In this document: in pieces, positions 8,514-17,970 of the stretch
How the letters are laid out: every line of letters starts with the position of its first letter
How positions within the stretch are numbered: the stretch's first letter is position 1
Source: an uncultured Roseobacter sp.
GTDB taxonomy: Bacteria > Pseudomonadota > Alphaproteobacteria > Rhodobacterales > Rhodobacteraceae
Length of the DNA stretch: 64,000 bases
Direction: 5' to 3'
Assembly (NCBI RefSeq): GCF_947493125.1
Contig: NZ_CANLQB010000011.1
Span: 1-64,000 of the forward strand
Made by a program: the position numbers and the translations under genes
The notes under the pieces: model-generated
Databases searched by the model: none
Told to the model about the DNA's origin: nothing
The model's input: the letters and a program-made list of their open reading frames with translations, nothing else

Positions 8514-10541
8514 TCAGTCGGTATTCCGTGCAAGGCGAAAACCGATGTTCGTTTGACGTCGCTTGAGAGGTACCGGTTGACGCACAGTGCTCCCAAGGTT
8601 TTTGAGCGGATCGTCAAAGGACGCACCCCGCACAGTCCCCGTTTTGCAGTCTGCAGGGGCTGGGTCTTTATGTCTGGGTCGCCAGCAGTCGGATACCCAT
8701 TCCCATAGGTTGCCGCGAATATCGTAGAGACCGTTGGGATCAGGTTCAAAACTTGCAACGGCTGAGACGCCGGGAGATCCGTCGCTACACTCACGGTTCG
8801 TCCAATTGAACGGAGCCGAGGCATCGGCAAAGTTGCCCCAGTCGCAGACAAGGGCGGCTCTGTTGTCCACCCAGAAAGAGTCAGCAGCAACATGCATCTG
8901 ACCGTGTCGATCGTTGTCTCTCGACAAGAGATACTCAAACTCGGCCTCGGTTGGCAGCCGATAGGGCGGGCTGGCTCCACCTCGATTCAGCCATTCGAGA
9001 AAGCCATCGATATCCTCCCGGTTCACGCAAGAAACCGGGTCATCGTCCGGCGTGTCCTGCAACTGATTGTACGCGTAGGCAGTACGGCGCAAGCGGTTAT
9101 CCTTGCTCCACTCATAGCATGTTGGTTCAGCCTCGATCTTACGGCTTACAAAATCGAGACCCTCTTCTTCAACATATTGACCAAACAGGGCCATCGTCGT
9201 TTCCGTGGTGGAGACCCAGAACGGCGCGACCGTAACATCGCGCGCGGGGCCCTCTTCAGGAGTGCCATCGTTGCGGCCCATGACAAATCTGCCGCCTTCG
9301 ATCAGTACCATCGGCGGGCCGGGTCCGTCGCTGATAGTGGTTTGCGGCTGATCTTCATCCTTGGTTGCGATGTCTGGAGGCGTGTCATCTGGAGCAGGCA
9401 CCAGGGCCTGCAGGATTGCGAGCGTTGTTGCGTCGTCGATCTCTCCGGTTCGATCCAGTCCGCTTTTGGTTTGAAAAGCAATTAGCGCCCGGCGTGTCGA
9501 AAAGCCAAGGATGCCGTCGGGTGGGCCAAGATCGTATCCCAGCTCGATCAGGCTGCGTTGCACCTCGAGAATGTCAGGGTCTCCGCTTTGAGGCGTGATC
9601 TGCACGCCATCCTTTGGCGCTATATCGACCTGTTTGGCGGGAAACTTCGCGGGGAGGGGAAAGAAGAAGGCTCCGTCGCTGCCCGACAGGTCACGAATTT
9701 GTGGCGTAATGGTCTTTTGCCAGTTGTAAGCCATTCGGAGCCTTCCGACTTCCTGGCCCAGATAGGCTTTCAACTCTCCCACCGAGATCAGACCATCGGC
9801 CCCAAGGTCGTTTTTTGAGTCCGCCGCACCCCGCACCCCCTTGAGCAAGGCGTGGGTAAAGATCGATCCGCCCAGATCATCGACCGCTATGGTTTGTTCG
9901 TTCACGCGGCCCGCAGTGATGAGGTGTCTGCCTGGCCCAGAAAGCTGCTGACGGCTGATATTGGTAAGGTCCGACTGCGGCGCGCCACCTGCGAGACCCG
10001 AAAAGCAACTGTCGAGCAAGAACAAGACCTGATGCGCGCTGATAAACCGGTTCCATCGTGCGAGGTCTGACATGGCGACCATCGACGAAAAGGAAGCTTT
10101 TCGGCTGTCAGAAAGCGGTAGAAAGCCCATTTGGCCACTACCAAGCTCAAGCGTCTCGCCATGGCCTGACCAATAGAACAGAAAGCGGTCGTTCGGACCG
10201 ACCATCGGGCGGAATTCGTCGAGCATCAACTCTTCGAGCCGTGCTTTGGTGACTTTCTCCTCAGTCAGTATGTGGACGTAGTCGAAACCCGCTTCGTTGG
10301 TGAGATAGTCGCGCATCATGATCGGGTCGTTTTCGGTGGGCAGATCCGGAAACTCCGCAAAGTCACTGACACCCACGACAATGGCGTAGCTTTTTTGCAG
10401 GCCGCCAAACCCCGCGCGATGCAGCAGGCGTTCGACACCGCTTCGCTGGTCGGGGGCGATCGTTGCCTCATCTAGCCCCTCTGCGCCGCAATTGGCGGCC
10501 CACAGGGCAAACACAAAGCTTGTGATCGTACGTCTGATCAT
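8514..10541 (-). CDS. Caspase-like (C14) peptidase fused to PG-binding and FGE-sulfatase domains
   Basis: A 675-residue, probably exported protein. The N-terminus looks like a signal peptide (hydrophobic to about residue 17, possibly lipidated at Cys18). Residues about 50-290 are a caspase/metacaspase p20-type domain with the catalytic dyad His127 (WSGHG) and Cys179 (LLDSCFSG). It is followed by a DxGADGxIS stretch like a calcium loop near 246-254. Residues about 324-382 are a peptidoglycan-binding-1 repeat (VQRSLIELGY, GILGFSTRRAL, FQ). Residues about 408-673 are an FGE-sulfatase (SUMF1-like) domain starting MVLIEGGRFVMG, with GNLWEWVSDCW and a terminal GFRLAR. Its start overlaps the stop of the upstream membrane protein by four bases. 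FGE-like domains in such fusions often act as binding modules rather than formylglycine generators. Function in this cell is unknown; signalling, envelope damage sensing or regulated killing are possibilities. Confidence 0.85.
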   Translation of the reverse strand: MIRRTITSFVFALWAANCGAEGLDEATIAPDQRSGVERLLHRAGFGGLQKSYAIVVGVSDFAEFPDLPTENDPIMMRDYLTNEAGFDYVHILTEEKVTKARLEELMLDEFRPMVGPNDRFLFYWSGHGETLELGSGQMGFLPLSDSRKASFSSMVAMSDLARWNRFISAHQVLFLLDSCFSGLAGGAPQSDLTNISRQQLSGPGRHLITAGRVNEQTIAVDDLGGSIFTHALLKGVRGAADSKNDLGADGLISVGELKAYLGQEVGRLRMAYNWQKTITPQIRDLSGSDGAFFFPLPAKFPAKQVDIAPKDGVQITPQSGDPDILEVQRSLIELGYDLGPPDGILGFSTRRALIAFQTKSGLDRTGEIDDATTLAILQALVPAPDDTPPDIATKDEDQPQTTISDGPGPPMVLIEGGRFVMGRNDGTPEEGPARDVTVAPFWVSTTETTMALFGQYVEEEGLDFVSRKIEAEPTCYEWSKDNRLRRTAYAYNQLQDTPDDDPVSCVNREDIDGFLEWLNRGGASPPYRLPTEAEFEYLLSRDNDRHGQMHVAADSFWVDNRAALVCDWGNFADASAPFNWTNRECSDGSPGVSAVASFEPDPNGLYDIRGNLWEWVSDCWRPRHKDPAPADCKTGTVRGASFDDPLKNLGSTVRQPVPLKRRQTNIGFRLARNTD

Positions 10542-10822
10542 CCGTCCTCGTTCTTTGGCTTTCGCTCTTCGAGGGCCATCCTCTTCTCTTCGATCTCGAG
10601 CTTGGCCAGTCTGTATTCGTTGAGCTTGCCAAGAACGCCGAAGACCGCTCCGCCCAGTGTGGTGATTGCGCCTGCGAGGGCCGCAACCGCCTTGACCGTA
10701 TCATCCATGCCACTTTGTGGTGTGACACCATCAGGTACGTCCGGAAGCGATATCCAATAGCTTATGAGGGCCAGACCGACGACAGCCAGAATGCCGATAA
10801 CAATCCAATTTCTGAAAACCAT
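10538..10822 (-). CDS. Small single-span membrane protein upstream of caspase fusion
   Basis: A 94-residue protein. An N-terminal hydrophobic helix covers residues about 5-23, followed by a linker, a second Ala/Gly-rich hydrophobic stretch (about 43-65) and a charged, probably helical tail rich in Glu/Lys/Arg. I do not recognise a family. ATG 10822 is preferred over longer starts because it follows GGGAAGCG and begins with the hydrophobic segment. The stop codon overlaps the caspase ATG (ATGA), so the two are translationally coupled and likely function together; it could be a membrane partner or immunity/anchor subunit (inference). Confidence 0.65.
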   Translation of the reverse strand: MVFRNWIVIGILAVVGLALISYWISLPDVPDGVTPQSGMDDTVKAVAALAGAITTLGGAVFGVLGKLNEYRLAKLEIEEKRMALEERKPKNEDG

Positions 10823-11391
10823 GATCGCTTCCCCACGAACGCGATTATGTGTCAAAACAATACTTACCAAATAGGCTACACCAGAAGAGGCCAGCGCGCC
10901 AAGTCTTGGATCAGGTCTCAACGAATAGGTCGCCGGACTGGCGTGAGTTGCCAGGCAAGCGAGAGGGACTGCGGTGGTTGAGAAGCCACGAGGAATTGCT
11001 TCCAGAATTCGGTAGGTCCAGTTCTGTGGCGCCCGGGCAAGACGTTTAGTCAAGTCGCAGACCGGATGAGCAGGACGCAAAAGGATGGACGGTGCATTCT
11101 CAATACGTCCTGAATTTGCACTCCGGTCCGCTAGCGAAATCAGCAGGCACTGGACCAAATCGAGGTGCAAATCACCTTGAAGCGCGCCAGCCACCCGCTT
11201 TGCACTCGGCGCGCTGCACCGTCGCAGGTCGGTTGAGGAGCGTCATCAGCGGTCTCCGGTGGGTGAGGCCAATATCAGGGTTTGTCGAGCGAATTCTCTT
11301 TATCACGAGATCATGTCGAGAAGCCTAATGAAGATATCTGCAATCACACTAAAACCTCTTGAGAACAAACAAGGTAACAGAACTGCTTTTG
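10823..11391. other. Divergent intergenic region, caspase unit / MFS gene
   Basis: About 570 bp with no supportable gene. It separates divergent transcription units, so both promoters should be here, but no clean -35/-10 pair was found. Open frames in it have no recognisable motif. Confidence 0.4.
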
Positions 11392-12582
11392 ATGTCCGAG
11401 GCTTCCATTCTCAAAAACCGTAACTTCGCCGGCCTGCTGCTAGCCAATACGATCCTTGGGGCAGCGTTTCCGATACAGTTGATCTTGGGTGGTTTGACGG
11501 GACTGATGCTGGCGCCGGACCCGGTGCTGGCGACGCTGCCGTCTTCGGTTCAAACCTTAGCCGGTTTGGTTGCCGCGGCTCCGGTTTCGATCCTAATGGG
11601 CCGTATCGGGCGTCGGGCGGGCTTTGCTTTTGGGGCGTTGATGACACTCACCGGGGCTATTGCAGCCACGCAGGCACTGTATGTTCAGAACTTCGCGCTG
11701 CTTTGTGTCGCGCATCTCCTGATGGGCGCGGGTTGGGCCGCGTTCCAATACTTCCGCTTTGCGGCGGGAGAGGCGGTCGACAGAAAATGGCGACCGGTCG
11801 CGATCTCGCTGATGCTGAGTTCCCTCCTCATCGCAGCTATCATAGGACCGCAGGTTTTTATAGCCGCGAAAGATGCGCTCGCGCCGATCCCCTTTGCGGG
11901 TGCCTATGCGGCGATCGGTATGATCGCTGTGCTTGGAATTGTCCCATTGGCCGCCGTACGGATGCCGGTGCCCATGAGGGCTGCGACGGACGACCAGTCC
12001 GACAGATTTGCCGCTCTGGCCGCGCTCCGCCGTCGTCCCATTAGGCGTTCTATCGCCATCGCTGCGGTTTCGCAGGGTGTCATGGTGTTCCTTATGGTGC
12101 CGACACCGATTGCGATGATTGGCTGCGGGTTCAGCGAAGATACCGCAAGCGATGTCGTTCGTTGGCACATTGTTGCGATGTTCGCGCCAAGTTTCTTCAC
12201 CGGTTTCCTAATCCAACGATTTGGAGCGCAGCCCATTGCGACAGTCGGGCTTGGCATGATCATGGCCGCAGCCGTCGCGGCTTCTCTCGGTCTCACTGCA
12301 ATGAACTTTTACGGCTCGTTGATTGTTCTGGGCGTTGGATGGAACTTTGGCTTCATCGGGGCCACGACGATGTTGGACGCTGCCTTGTCCGAGAAGGAAA
12401 AAGCAGCGGTGCAGGGTACAAATGACACGATTATTGCGCTGGTCTCAACCGTTTGCGCCTTTGCGGCCGGTTTTGTGGTTTCGACTCTCGGATGGGCGGT
12501 TCTCGCTATGATCTCAGGTGGCCTGGTCATTCTGACTCTAGTGGTCCTCCTGTCAGATCGGGCGACGACTGTTGAGATGTAG
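11392..12582 (+). CDS. Major facilitator superfamily transporter
   Basis: A 396-residue protein made of hydrophobic segments consistent with 12 transmembrane helices and a central loop near residue 190-215 (charged: TDDQSDRF). The MFS loop 2-3 motif appears as GRIGRRAGF at about residue 64. Cytoplasmic-membrane secondary transporter, substrate unknown; drug or metabolite efflux is typical for this size class. ATG 11392 is chosen over a TTG 33 bp upstream because it starts just before the first membrane segment. It stands alone between the caspase unit and the ABM-domain gene. Confidence 0.85.
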   Translation: MSEASILKNRNFAGLLLANTILGAAFPIQLILGGLTGLMLAPDPVLATLPSSVQTLAGLVAAAPVSILMGRIGRRAGFAFGALMTLTGAIAATQALYVQNFALLCVAHLLMGAGWAAFQYFRFAAGEAVDRKWRPVAISLMLSSLLIAAIIGPQVFIAAKDALAPIPFAGAYAAIGMIAVLGIVPLAAVRMPVPMRAATDDQSDRFAALAALRRRPIRRSIAIAAVSQGVMVFLMVPTPIAMIGCGFSEDTASDVVRWHIVAMFAPSFFTGFLIQRFGAQPIATVGLGMIMAAAVAASLGLTAMNFYGSLIVLGVGWNFGFIGATTMLDAALSEKEKAAVQGTNDTIIALVSTVCAFAAGFVVSTLGWAVLAMISGGLVILTLVVLLSDRATTVEM

Positions 12583-12799
12583 GCGTTTGCTGCCGCGCGA
12601 CCGCGCCAAGTTTTTGCCATGTTTTTTGAGAGCACGCTCTCATCCGCACGGAACCGATATTGGTTTGTCTTGCCCACTGCGGACTGTGTGATCGTCGCGG
12701 TAGCCTGTAGCCGTGGCCGCGAGCGCGTATTGTCCATCTCCGGTGGCGGATTGTCTTCAGGTTTCAGGCGGCAGGGCGGCGGCGGTTGGCCTTAGATCT

Positions 12800-13420
12800 T
12801 TATGTCACATCCGCTTTCGCGGGCGGAAAGTATTGTGGCGCTTCGGTGCGCTCGAACATCCCGTAGTCACGCGAAACCAGCGCCAGCATGGCACTTGTGA
12901 TGGAGGGATTTTCCAGAGCGGTAGCGAGGGTTGATCTGCCGCAATCACAGGAGACGGCATCCGCAACAGAGAGATAGCTTTCCTCGATGGTCACGCTCCG
13001 AAACGCTTCACCCATTTCGGTGACTGGTTCTGCCGTCGAGGCAATGATCGTGAGGTATCTCGGCGCTATCGCCTCAACATCGGCATAGGCACCCTCGATA
13101 GTCCAGGTTTCCGTCGCCACGCCCGGCCGCGCCATTGCCAGGACATGCGATATCCGAATGCGATAGTCCTGAAAATGTTTGTTGCGGCCAGCGGCTTGTG
13201 AGCTGTGATGTTTCGGATCGCTCCTCCATTTGGAGAGGGAGGCTTCATCTCTCCAGTGTGAATGGGAGAGAATTACATTTGGACGAGACAGGGATTTGAA
13301 ACGCTCAATGAACAATAAACCTTTGTGCTCCGCCAGCAGCGGCCGCAACGCGTCAGCGTGCCTGAAATAATGTGCTTCATGTCCAGAGCGGGGCTCCATC
13401 TCAAAGAGCAAAGCGTGCAT
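12800..13420 (-). CDS. Antibiotic biosynthesis monooxygenase (ABM)-domain protein
   Basis: A 206-residue cytoplasmic protein. The first ~100 residues fit the dimeric alpha/beta ABM fold: an ExxPxxGHEAHYFRHADALRP-like start, a central strand, and HWRDEASLSKWRSDPKHH, which resembles the conserved W-x-S/D-x-x-A-x-x-x-W segment. Residues about 100-206 are less clear and could be a second, degraded ABM repeat. ABM proteins range from heme-degrading to cofactor-free quinone-forming monooxygenases; no specific substrate is assignable. No operon partners. Confidence 0.65.
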   Translation of the reverse strand: MHALLFEMEPRSGHEAHYFRHADALRPLLAEHKGLLFIERFKSLSRPNVILSHSHWRDEASLSKWRSDPKHHSSQAAGRNKHFQDYRIRISHVLAMARPGVATETWTIEGAYADVEAIAPRYLTIIASTAEPVTEMGEAFRSVTIEESYLSVADAVSCDCGRSTLATALENPSITSAMLALVSRDYGMFERTEAPQYFPPAKADVT

Positions 13421-14165
13421 ATCCTGACCTCAACTTGCGAACGCATCCGGAGAATACGCTATTTTGTCTGCCCCCTGGAGCGAATATGACAAACGACACG
13501 GGAACCCGTTTGCGCTTTTCTGTGGAGGCGCCTGAAGGTGCCGACCACCAGGACTTGATCGCATAGGGCTGTCTCATAGGCCGTATCCGTGTTCCAGGCC
13601 AAAGCGCAGAGGCGACCGCATTCTGCGTATGCAAAATGCGATGCGATCTGTTATTTCGACGACCCTCCGCAATCCTCGGACAACTCGCCAAACAGACGCC
13701 AGCAATCAACGTGATCCCGGAGACACGTTCAAGACCTTGTTGAACGGTATACGCTCCAACTCGTTGGATCTCGGTTCTGGCGTCGAAGCGCTGAATGAGG
13801 CCATCGCAAGGTTCGGCCTGCTCGGGATTTCAAACACGGATCGGGGCGGTCTGTTCACGTCTTTTGCTCGGGTCGGTCGACCTGCACGTTTGCGAGAGCA
13901 GATCAGGAGCAAAGATTGCATTCTAAGATGCATCGCGTTCCGCGGTTGCAGACACCACTGGTCCACCCGGGGCTGCGCAGCGCAAGCGATGGTCTATGGC
14001 TTTGCAGAGACATGAACCAAACTGACCAGCAGGAATCGAAGACGAATCCAATCTGCGCCGAAAACTGTCCAAATATCGGGGCAACTCCGGCTTTCTACGA
14101 CCTAGAGGCGAAAAAAGAGAGGCTCACCGAAGAGTTGCGACAAAATATGCACGTGGTCGAACTTC
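13421..14165. other. Gene-poor region upstream of hmuV end
   Basis: About 745 bp with no confident gene. A plus-strand ATG at 13486 opens a 26-codon frame that meets TAG at 13564, after which the same frame stays open for about 56 codons, suggesting a decayed or interrupted gene. A second frame from 14012 begins MNQTDQQESKTNPICAENC and runs across the hmuV 3' end; it has a plausible helical stretch but no ribosome-binding site and no family match. A nested inverted repeat lies near 13620-13645 (CGCATT ... AATGCG). Confidence 0.35.
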
Positions 14166-14963
14166 TCAGCGAGCGGTATCGAAGTCATCGCGGTACGCCG
14201 CCTGCGGTATCAGGTACCAATTTCGTGACGCAGGAGGCGTTCGCGTGCGGATGCGACAGTCGTAGGTGTGCGACAGTTTTTCGTCTGTCAGCACGACCTC
14301 GGGAACGCCATCTGCGACAACACGGCCAGATTTCATCAACACCACGCGATCCGCAAACATTGCCGAGAGGTTGAGGTCATGCATGACGGCAACCACACCG
14401 CCGCCGGCATCTGCGTACTCGCGTGCGATCTGCATGACGTGAAGTTGATGTCCGATGTCCAAGCTCGACACAGGCTCGTCGAGCAATAGCCAGCGTGGCT
14501 GTCCGGAAATCTTTGGCTCCCACACCTGACACAACACCCGAGCCAGTTGCACGCGCTGTTGTTCTCCGCCCGACAATTCCTGATAATAACGTGCTTCATA
14601 CCCGCTCAGGCCAACGCGCGCCAAGGCCCGGTGCGGCAGATTGCTGTCATCCGAGATGCTCTGGGCGAGACCAAGCCGCACCACCTCGATGGCCTGGAAA
14701 GGGAAGGACATTGGCGTGGATTGCGGGAGTACCGCTCGAATGCTCGCCAATTCCCAGGCGGGCGTCGTTGCAATGTTGCAGCCAGCCACACGGATGTCAC
14801 CGGTACAGCGGACTTCTCCGGTCAGCGTCTTCAGCAAGCTGGTTTTGCCTGACCCGTTAGGCCCGACAATCGCCGTTAGCTCACCGGCGTGCGCGGCGAA
14901 TTCCAGCCCCTCAAGGACCGTCTTGTGTCGGTATCGCAGGGTCACGCCTCTCGCGATGATCAT
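14166..14963 (-). CDS. hmuV: Hemin ABC transporter ATPase HmuV
   Basis: A 265-residue ABC ATPase. It has Walker A GPNGSGKTS at about residue 34, signature LSGGEQQRVQLAR, Walker B WLLLDEPVSSLD and the switch His in VMHDLNL. It powers heme transport across the inner membrane with HmuU. The ATG at 14963 starts one base after the hmuU stop; the longer frame overlaps hmuU and is rejected. Last gene of the minus-strand hmuSTUV operon. The specific substrate call rests on the HmuS, HmuT and receptor neighbours; on its own it would only be a FecE-type ATPase. Confidence 0.93.
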   Translation of the reverse strand: MIIARGVTLRYRHKTVLEGLEFAAHAGELTAIVGPNGSGKTSLLKTLTGEVRCTGDIRVAGCNIATTPAWELASIRAVLPQSTPMSFPFQAIEVVRLGLAQSISDDSNLPHRALARVGLSGYEARYYQELSGGEQQRVQLARVLCQVWEPKISGQPRWLLLDEPVSSLDIGHQLHVMQIAREYADAGGGVVAVMHDLNLSAMFADRVVLMKSGRVVADGVPEVVLTDEKLSHTYDCRIRTRTPPASRNWYLIPQAAYRDDFDTAR

Positions 14964-14964
14964 C

Positions 14965-16032
14965 TCAGAGGTCGACCACGGTGCGGCGGCGTAGAAGGAT
15001 CCACAAGAAGAAGGGAGCGCCCAGTACCGCCGTGACAATGCCGATGGGCAGCTCAGCGGGCGCAACGATGAAGCGCGAGACAATGTCGGCAAGCAACAGC
15101 AGGCTGGCCCCCAGCAGGGCGGAGTTGATCAGAAGCCCGTGATGATCGGGCCCCGTAAACAACCGCAGCAGATGCGGCACGACGATGCCCACGAAGCCTA
15201 TACCGCCCGAGACTGCCACTGCGGCGCCGGTCGCGGCGCTGACGCCCAGAATGGCAACATTCTTGGTGCGCTGCACGTTGATCCCCATGTGATGTGCCGA
15301 CGCTTCGCCGAGCGCGAGCCCGTTCAGCCCGTGCGCAAGGGTCGTCGCTATACATGTAGCGATCACGATGACAGGTCCAGCAACCATGACTTTGCTCCAG
15401 GAACTGCCTGCAAGCGACCCCAACTGCCAGAATGTGAGCTCACGCAGTTGCATGTCGTCCGCATGGAAGATCAGCAGCCCAGACACAGCTCCGGTCAGCG
15501 CGGCCAGGGCTATGCCGGCCAGTAGCATCGTGGCCACCGAGGTGCGCCCGGAGCGTGTCGCCACCACATAGAGCAGCATCATTGATGCCCAAGCGCCGGC
15601 AAAGGCCATCACCGGTAAGAGTGCATCCCCCAGATATCCAGCGATCCCGAAGGGCAGGGCGCTTCCTAAGACGATAGCCAGCAGCGCGCCGAGCCCCGCA
15701 CCTGCGCTGACGCCCAGAAGGCCCGGATCGGCCAATGGATTGCGAAAGAGCCCCTGCATTACAGCTCCCGAAACCGCCAGCGCAGCCCCAACGCAAGCGC
15801 CCAGCAGGGTTCGTGGCGCGCGGATTTCCCAAAGGATCGCGGCTTCGGTCGCCGACAGGCTCTGACCGACCATGAGGCTCCAGAGGGCGCGCCACAGCGA
15901 CGTCCCCGACGCTCCGACCGCAAGGCTGATGACGCAGACGGCGATCAAACCCAGCGCAAGAAGACCTCGCAATTGCCGCGCGCGCTGGCGGCGATCCACG
16001 ACAACGCCCATGCTTTGATCGGCGAGTGCCAC
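14965..16032 (-). CDS. hmuU: Hemin ABC transporter permease HmuU (FecCD family)
   Basis: A 355-residue polytopic inner-membrane protein of the BtuC/FecCD family, about ten helices. Visible family marks are GxxxGxALAVSGAVMQG-type text near residue 80, RNPLADPGLLGVSAGAG, and the C-terminal GFVGIVVPHLLRL coupling segment. Four bases after hmuT and one base before hmuV. It forms the translocation channel for heme delivered by HmuT. Confidence 0.95.
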   Translation of the reverse strand: MALADQSMGVVVDRRQRARQLRGLLALGLIAVCVISLAVGASGTSLWRALWSLMVGQSLSATEAAILWEIRAPRTLLGACVGAALAVSGAVMQGLFRNPLADPGLLGVSAGAGLGALLAIVLGSALPFGIAGYLGDALLPVMAFAGAWASMMLLYVVATRSGRTSVATMLLAGIALAALTGAVSGLLIFHADDMQLRELTFWQLGSLAGSSWSKVMVAGPVIVIATCIATTLAHGLNGLALGEASAHHMGINVQRTKNVAILGVSAATGAAVAVSGGIGFVGIVVPHLLRLFTGPDHHGLLINSALLGASLLLLADIVSRFIVAPAELPIGIVTAVLGAPFFLWILLRRRTVVDL

Positions 16033-16036
16033 AGCC

Positions 16037-16927
16037 TCAGCCCGCCGAATAAAGCGCGTTGTGCAATTCTCGGACAGCCTGAGCTGTGCGCGGTCCGAAC
16101 CCCAATAATAAGAGCCCGTTCATTCGCACCACCGCTTTCTCTTGTGCCGCGGGAGTGGTGCGCAGGGCCGGCATCGCGAAGAGCTCCGCGTCGCTGCTCG
16201 CGTGATTGCCGCTGCGGTCCATCATCAGGATCACGTCGGGGGCGGCAGTAGCAATCGCTTCGGCGGTCACGGATTTGTAGCCTTCGAAGGTATCAATGGC
16301 GTTCTCTCCGCCCGCCAGGGCGATGATCGCATCGGCAGATGTTTCCGTGCCGGAGGCCATGAGCCGCCCACCTTGCGTGCTGAGAAGGAACAGAACTCGC
16401 GGGCGCGGCTGATCGGAAGCCGCAATCTCCTGCGCGGTCGATTGCAATTCTGTCACCACCTTTTCCGCAAGCCTTGCCGCCTTGTCGGGCACGCCCAGAG
16501 CTGTGCCCACGGCATTGATCTTGTCGGCGATCTGCGGGGCCGTGCGCGCCTGCGGCATCTCGATGAAGGGGATCTGCGCTGATTTCAGAAGCTCCACCGC
16601 GTCTGGGGGTCCCGCGCCTTCCTCCGATATAATCAGATCCGGTTGCGCGCTCAGTACACCTTCAGGCGACAGGGCCCGGATGTAGCCAACATCGGGCAGA
16701 CCCAGAGCAGCGGGTGGGAAGCTCGAGGTCGTATCGCGCGCCACGAGCCTATGTTCTTCGCCCAAGGCAAAGACGATCTCGGTAACCGATCCCCCGAGGG
16801 CCACAATCCGGCCCGCACTGACGTCGGCGCGTACGTTGGAGGTGGCGAGCCCCAACGCGAGTAAGATCAGCGTGACGAGCAAACCGATACGATCGCTCAA
16901 GGTCATGCGGCCCTGTTTCAGTTTCAT
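16037..16927 (-). CDS. hmuT: Periplasmic hemin-binding protein HmuT
   Basis: A 296-residue class III periplasmic binding protein. An N-terminal hydrophobic signal (LLVTLILLALGLATSNVRA) is followed by RIVALGGSVTEIVFALG, the typical opening of the heme/vitamin B12 binding family. Preceding Lys/Arg residues fit a Sec signal peptide. The start overlaps the hmuS stop by four bases. It accepts heme released by the outer-membrane receptor and hands it to HmuUV. Confidence 0.93.
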   Translation of the reverse strand: MKLKQGRMTLSDRIGLLVTLILLALGLATSNVRADVSAGRIVALGGSVTEIVFALGEEHRLVARDTTSSFPPAALGLPDVGYIRALSPEGVLSAQPDLIISEEGAGPPDAVELLKSAQIPFIEMPQARTAPQIADKINAVGTALGVPDKAARLAEKVVTELQSTAQEIAASDQPRPRVLFLLSTQGGRLMASGTETSADAIIALAGGENAIDTFEGYKSVTAEAIATAAPDVILMMDRSGNHASSDAELFAMPALRTTPAAQEKAVVRMNGLLLLGFGPRTAQAVRELHNALYSAG

Positions 16928-17970
16928 TGCACAGCCTCCACCTCAAGCGCTGGCAGCGCTTCGACGATCTCGCGCCAGGCCGGGCGGCTGTCGCGCCCCT
17001 CCTTTCCGAGCCCGAAAACCTGAAAGATCAGCATGCCGCGTGCATCGAAAGCCTCGACCGAGACCGCTGGTCCGCGTTGCGTCGGTTTTTCGACCGCCCA
17101 GACCTCGGCGACGTGATCGCTGCGCAGATGCAAGTTGAAGCCCGGGTCCATCACATTCTGCCAGGGTCCCATGCGTTTGAGCGTTTTGATTGGCCCTGTG
17201 TGGATCTGAATGCAGCCGCGATTACCGACAAAGAGCATGACCTCAATCTGCCTATCGCGCACGGCTTCGAGCATTATATCTATGGCCCCAGGTGGCAGAG
17301 CACGCACGAAAGGGGCGCCTGCGATCCGATAGGCACCAAGGCGGTTCATCTTCAGCTTTGAGGCCAGCCGAAGGAACTGATGCGTGTCGGTCATTCGCGC
17401 CCATTCCTTGCGCAGAATGTCGAGCTTGCCAGGATCCGATTTGGGAACCTCCGGAGGCTGTCGCGCTGCAACCGTAAGCTGGGTGTCCTGATGGGGCAGG
17501 GCGATCTGAACCTTCGCCTGCTCCCATGGATCCTCGACAAGGTCCTCGCGCAGGAAGATCTTGTGCACGGCATCTCCCGCCGCGTCGAAGATCTGCAGAC
17601 TGCGGCGCAGACCGGCCTCAATTTTCGTTTCGACCATGTAAGCGTGGCGCCAGTGGCCGGGAAAGATGCGCAAGTCGATCTCTTCCGTCAACACCATCGC
17701 CGCATGAGATCCCGGATGATAGTTGTCATAAAGGCCGATCTTTTCGTGCACGCAGGACCTGTTGCGGGTCAGCGCCATGGTCTCGCCGAAACTGGCGGCG
17801 GCATGAATGACCTGATCTGGATGCGCCACGGCGGCCGTTGCGCCAAAGCCGACGTGGGCGGCCACCAGCTGCGCTTCTGTCAAGCCCAACTTCTCCGCCA
17901 GATCGCGGTCTCGCATCTTCGGTTCTGCAGCGCGGGCCGCACGAATGTCTTCGGGAGTGAGGTCTGTCAT
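16924..17970 (-). CDS. hmuS: Hemin-degrading / heme trafficking factor HmuS
   Basis: A 348-residue cytoplasmic protein of the HemS/ChuS type with two related halves. The second half contains GCIQIHTGPIKTLKRMGP and DPGFNLHLR, characteristic of the family; the first half contains ENLGLYDNYH-like text (KIGLYDNYHPG). It binds heme after import and passes it on or supports its breakdown. First gene of the minus-strand operon, diverging from the TonB-dependent receptor across 196 bp. Confidence 0.93.
   Translation of the reverse strand: MTDLTPEDIRAARAAEPKMRDRDLAEKLGLTEAQLVAAHVGFGATAAVAHPDQVIHAAASFGETMALTRNRSCVHEKIGLYDNYHPGSHAAMVLTEEIDLRIFPGHWRHAYMVETKIEAGLRRSLQIFDAAGDAVHKIFLREDLVEDPWEQAKVQIALPHQDTQLTVAARQPPEVPKSDPGKLDILRKEWARMTDTHQFLRLASKLKMNRLGAYRIAGAPFVRALPPGAIDIMLEAVRDRQIEVMLFVGNRGCIQIHTGPIKTLKRMGPWQNVMDPGFNLHLRSDHVAEVWAVEKPTQRGPAVSVEAFDARGMLIFQVFGLGKEGRDSRPAWREIVEALPALEVEAVQ

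Noticed and set aside
10823-11194. Longer version of the small membrane protein
   Set aside because: The added 124 residues show no fold or motif, and the internal ATG at 10822 has a proper ribosome-binding site.
14012-14374. Plus-strand gene starting MNQTDQQESK
   Set aside because: It runs antisense through the conserved hmuV 3' end and has no ribosome-binding site; only its first ~60 residues look plausible.
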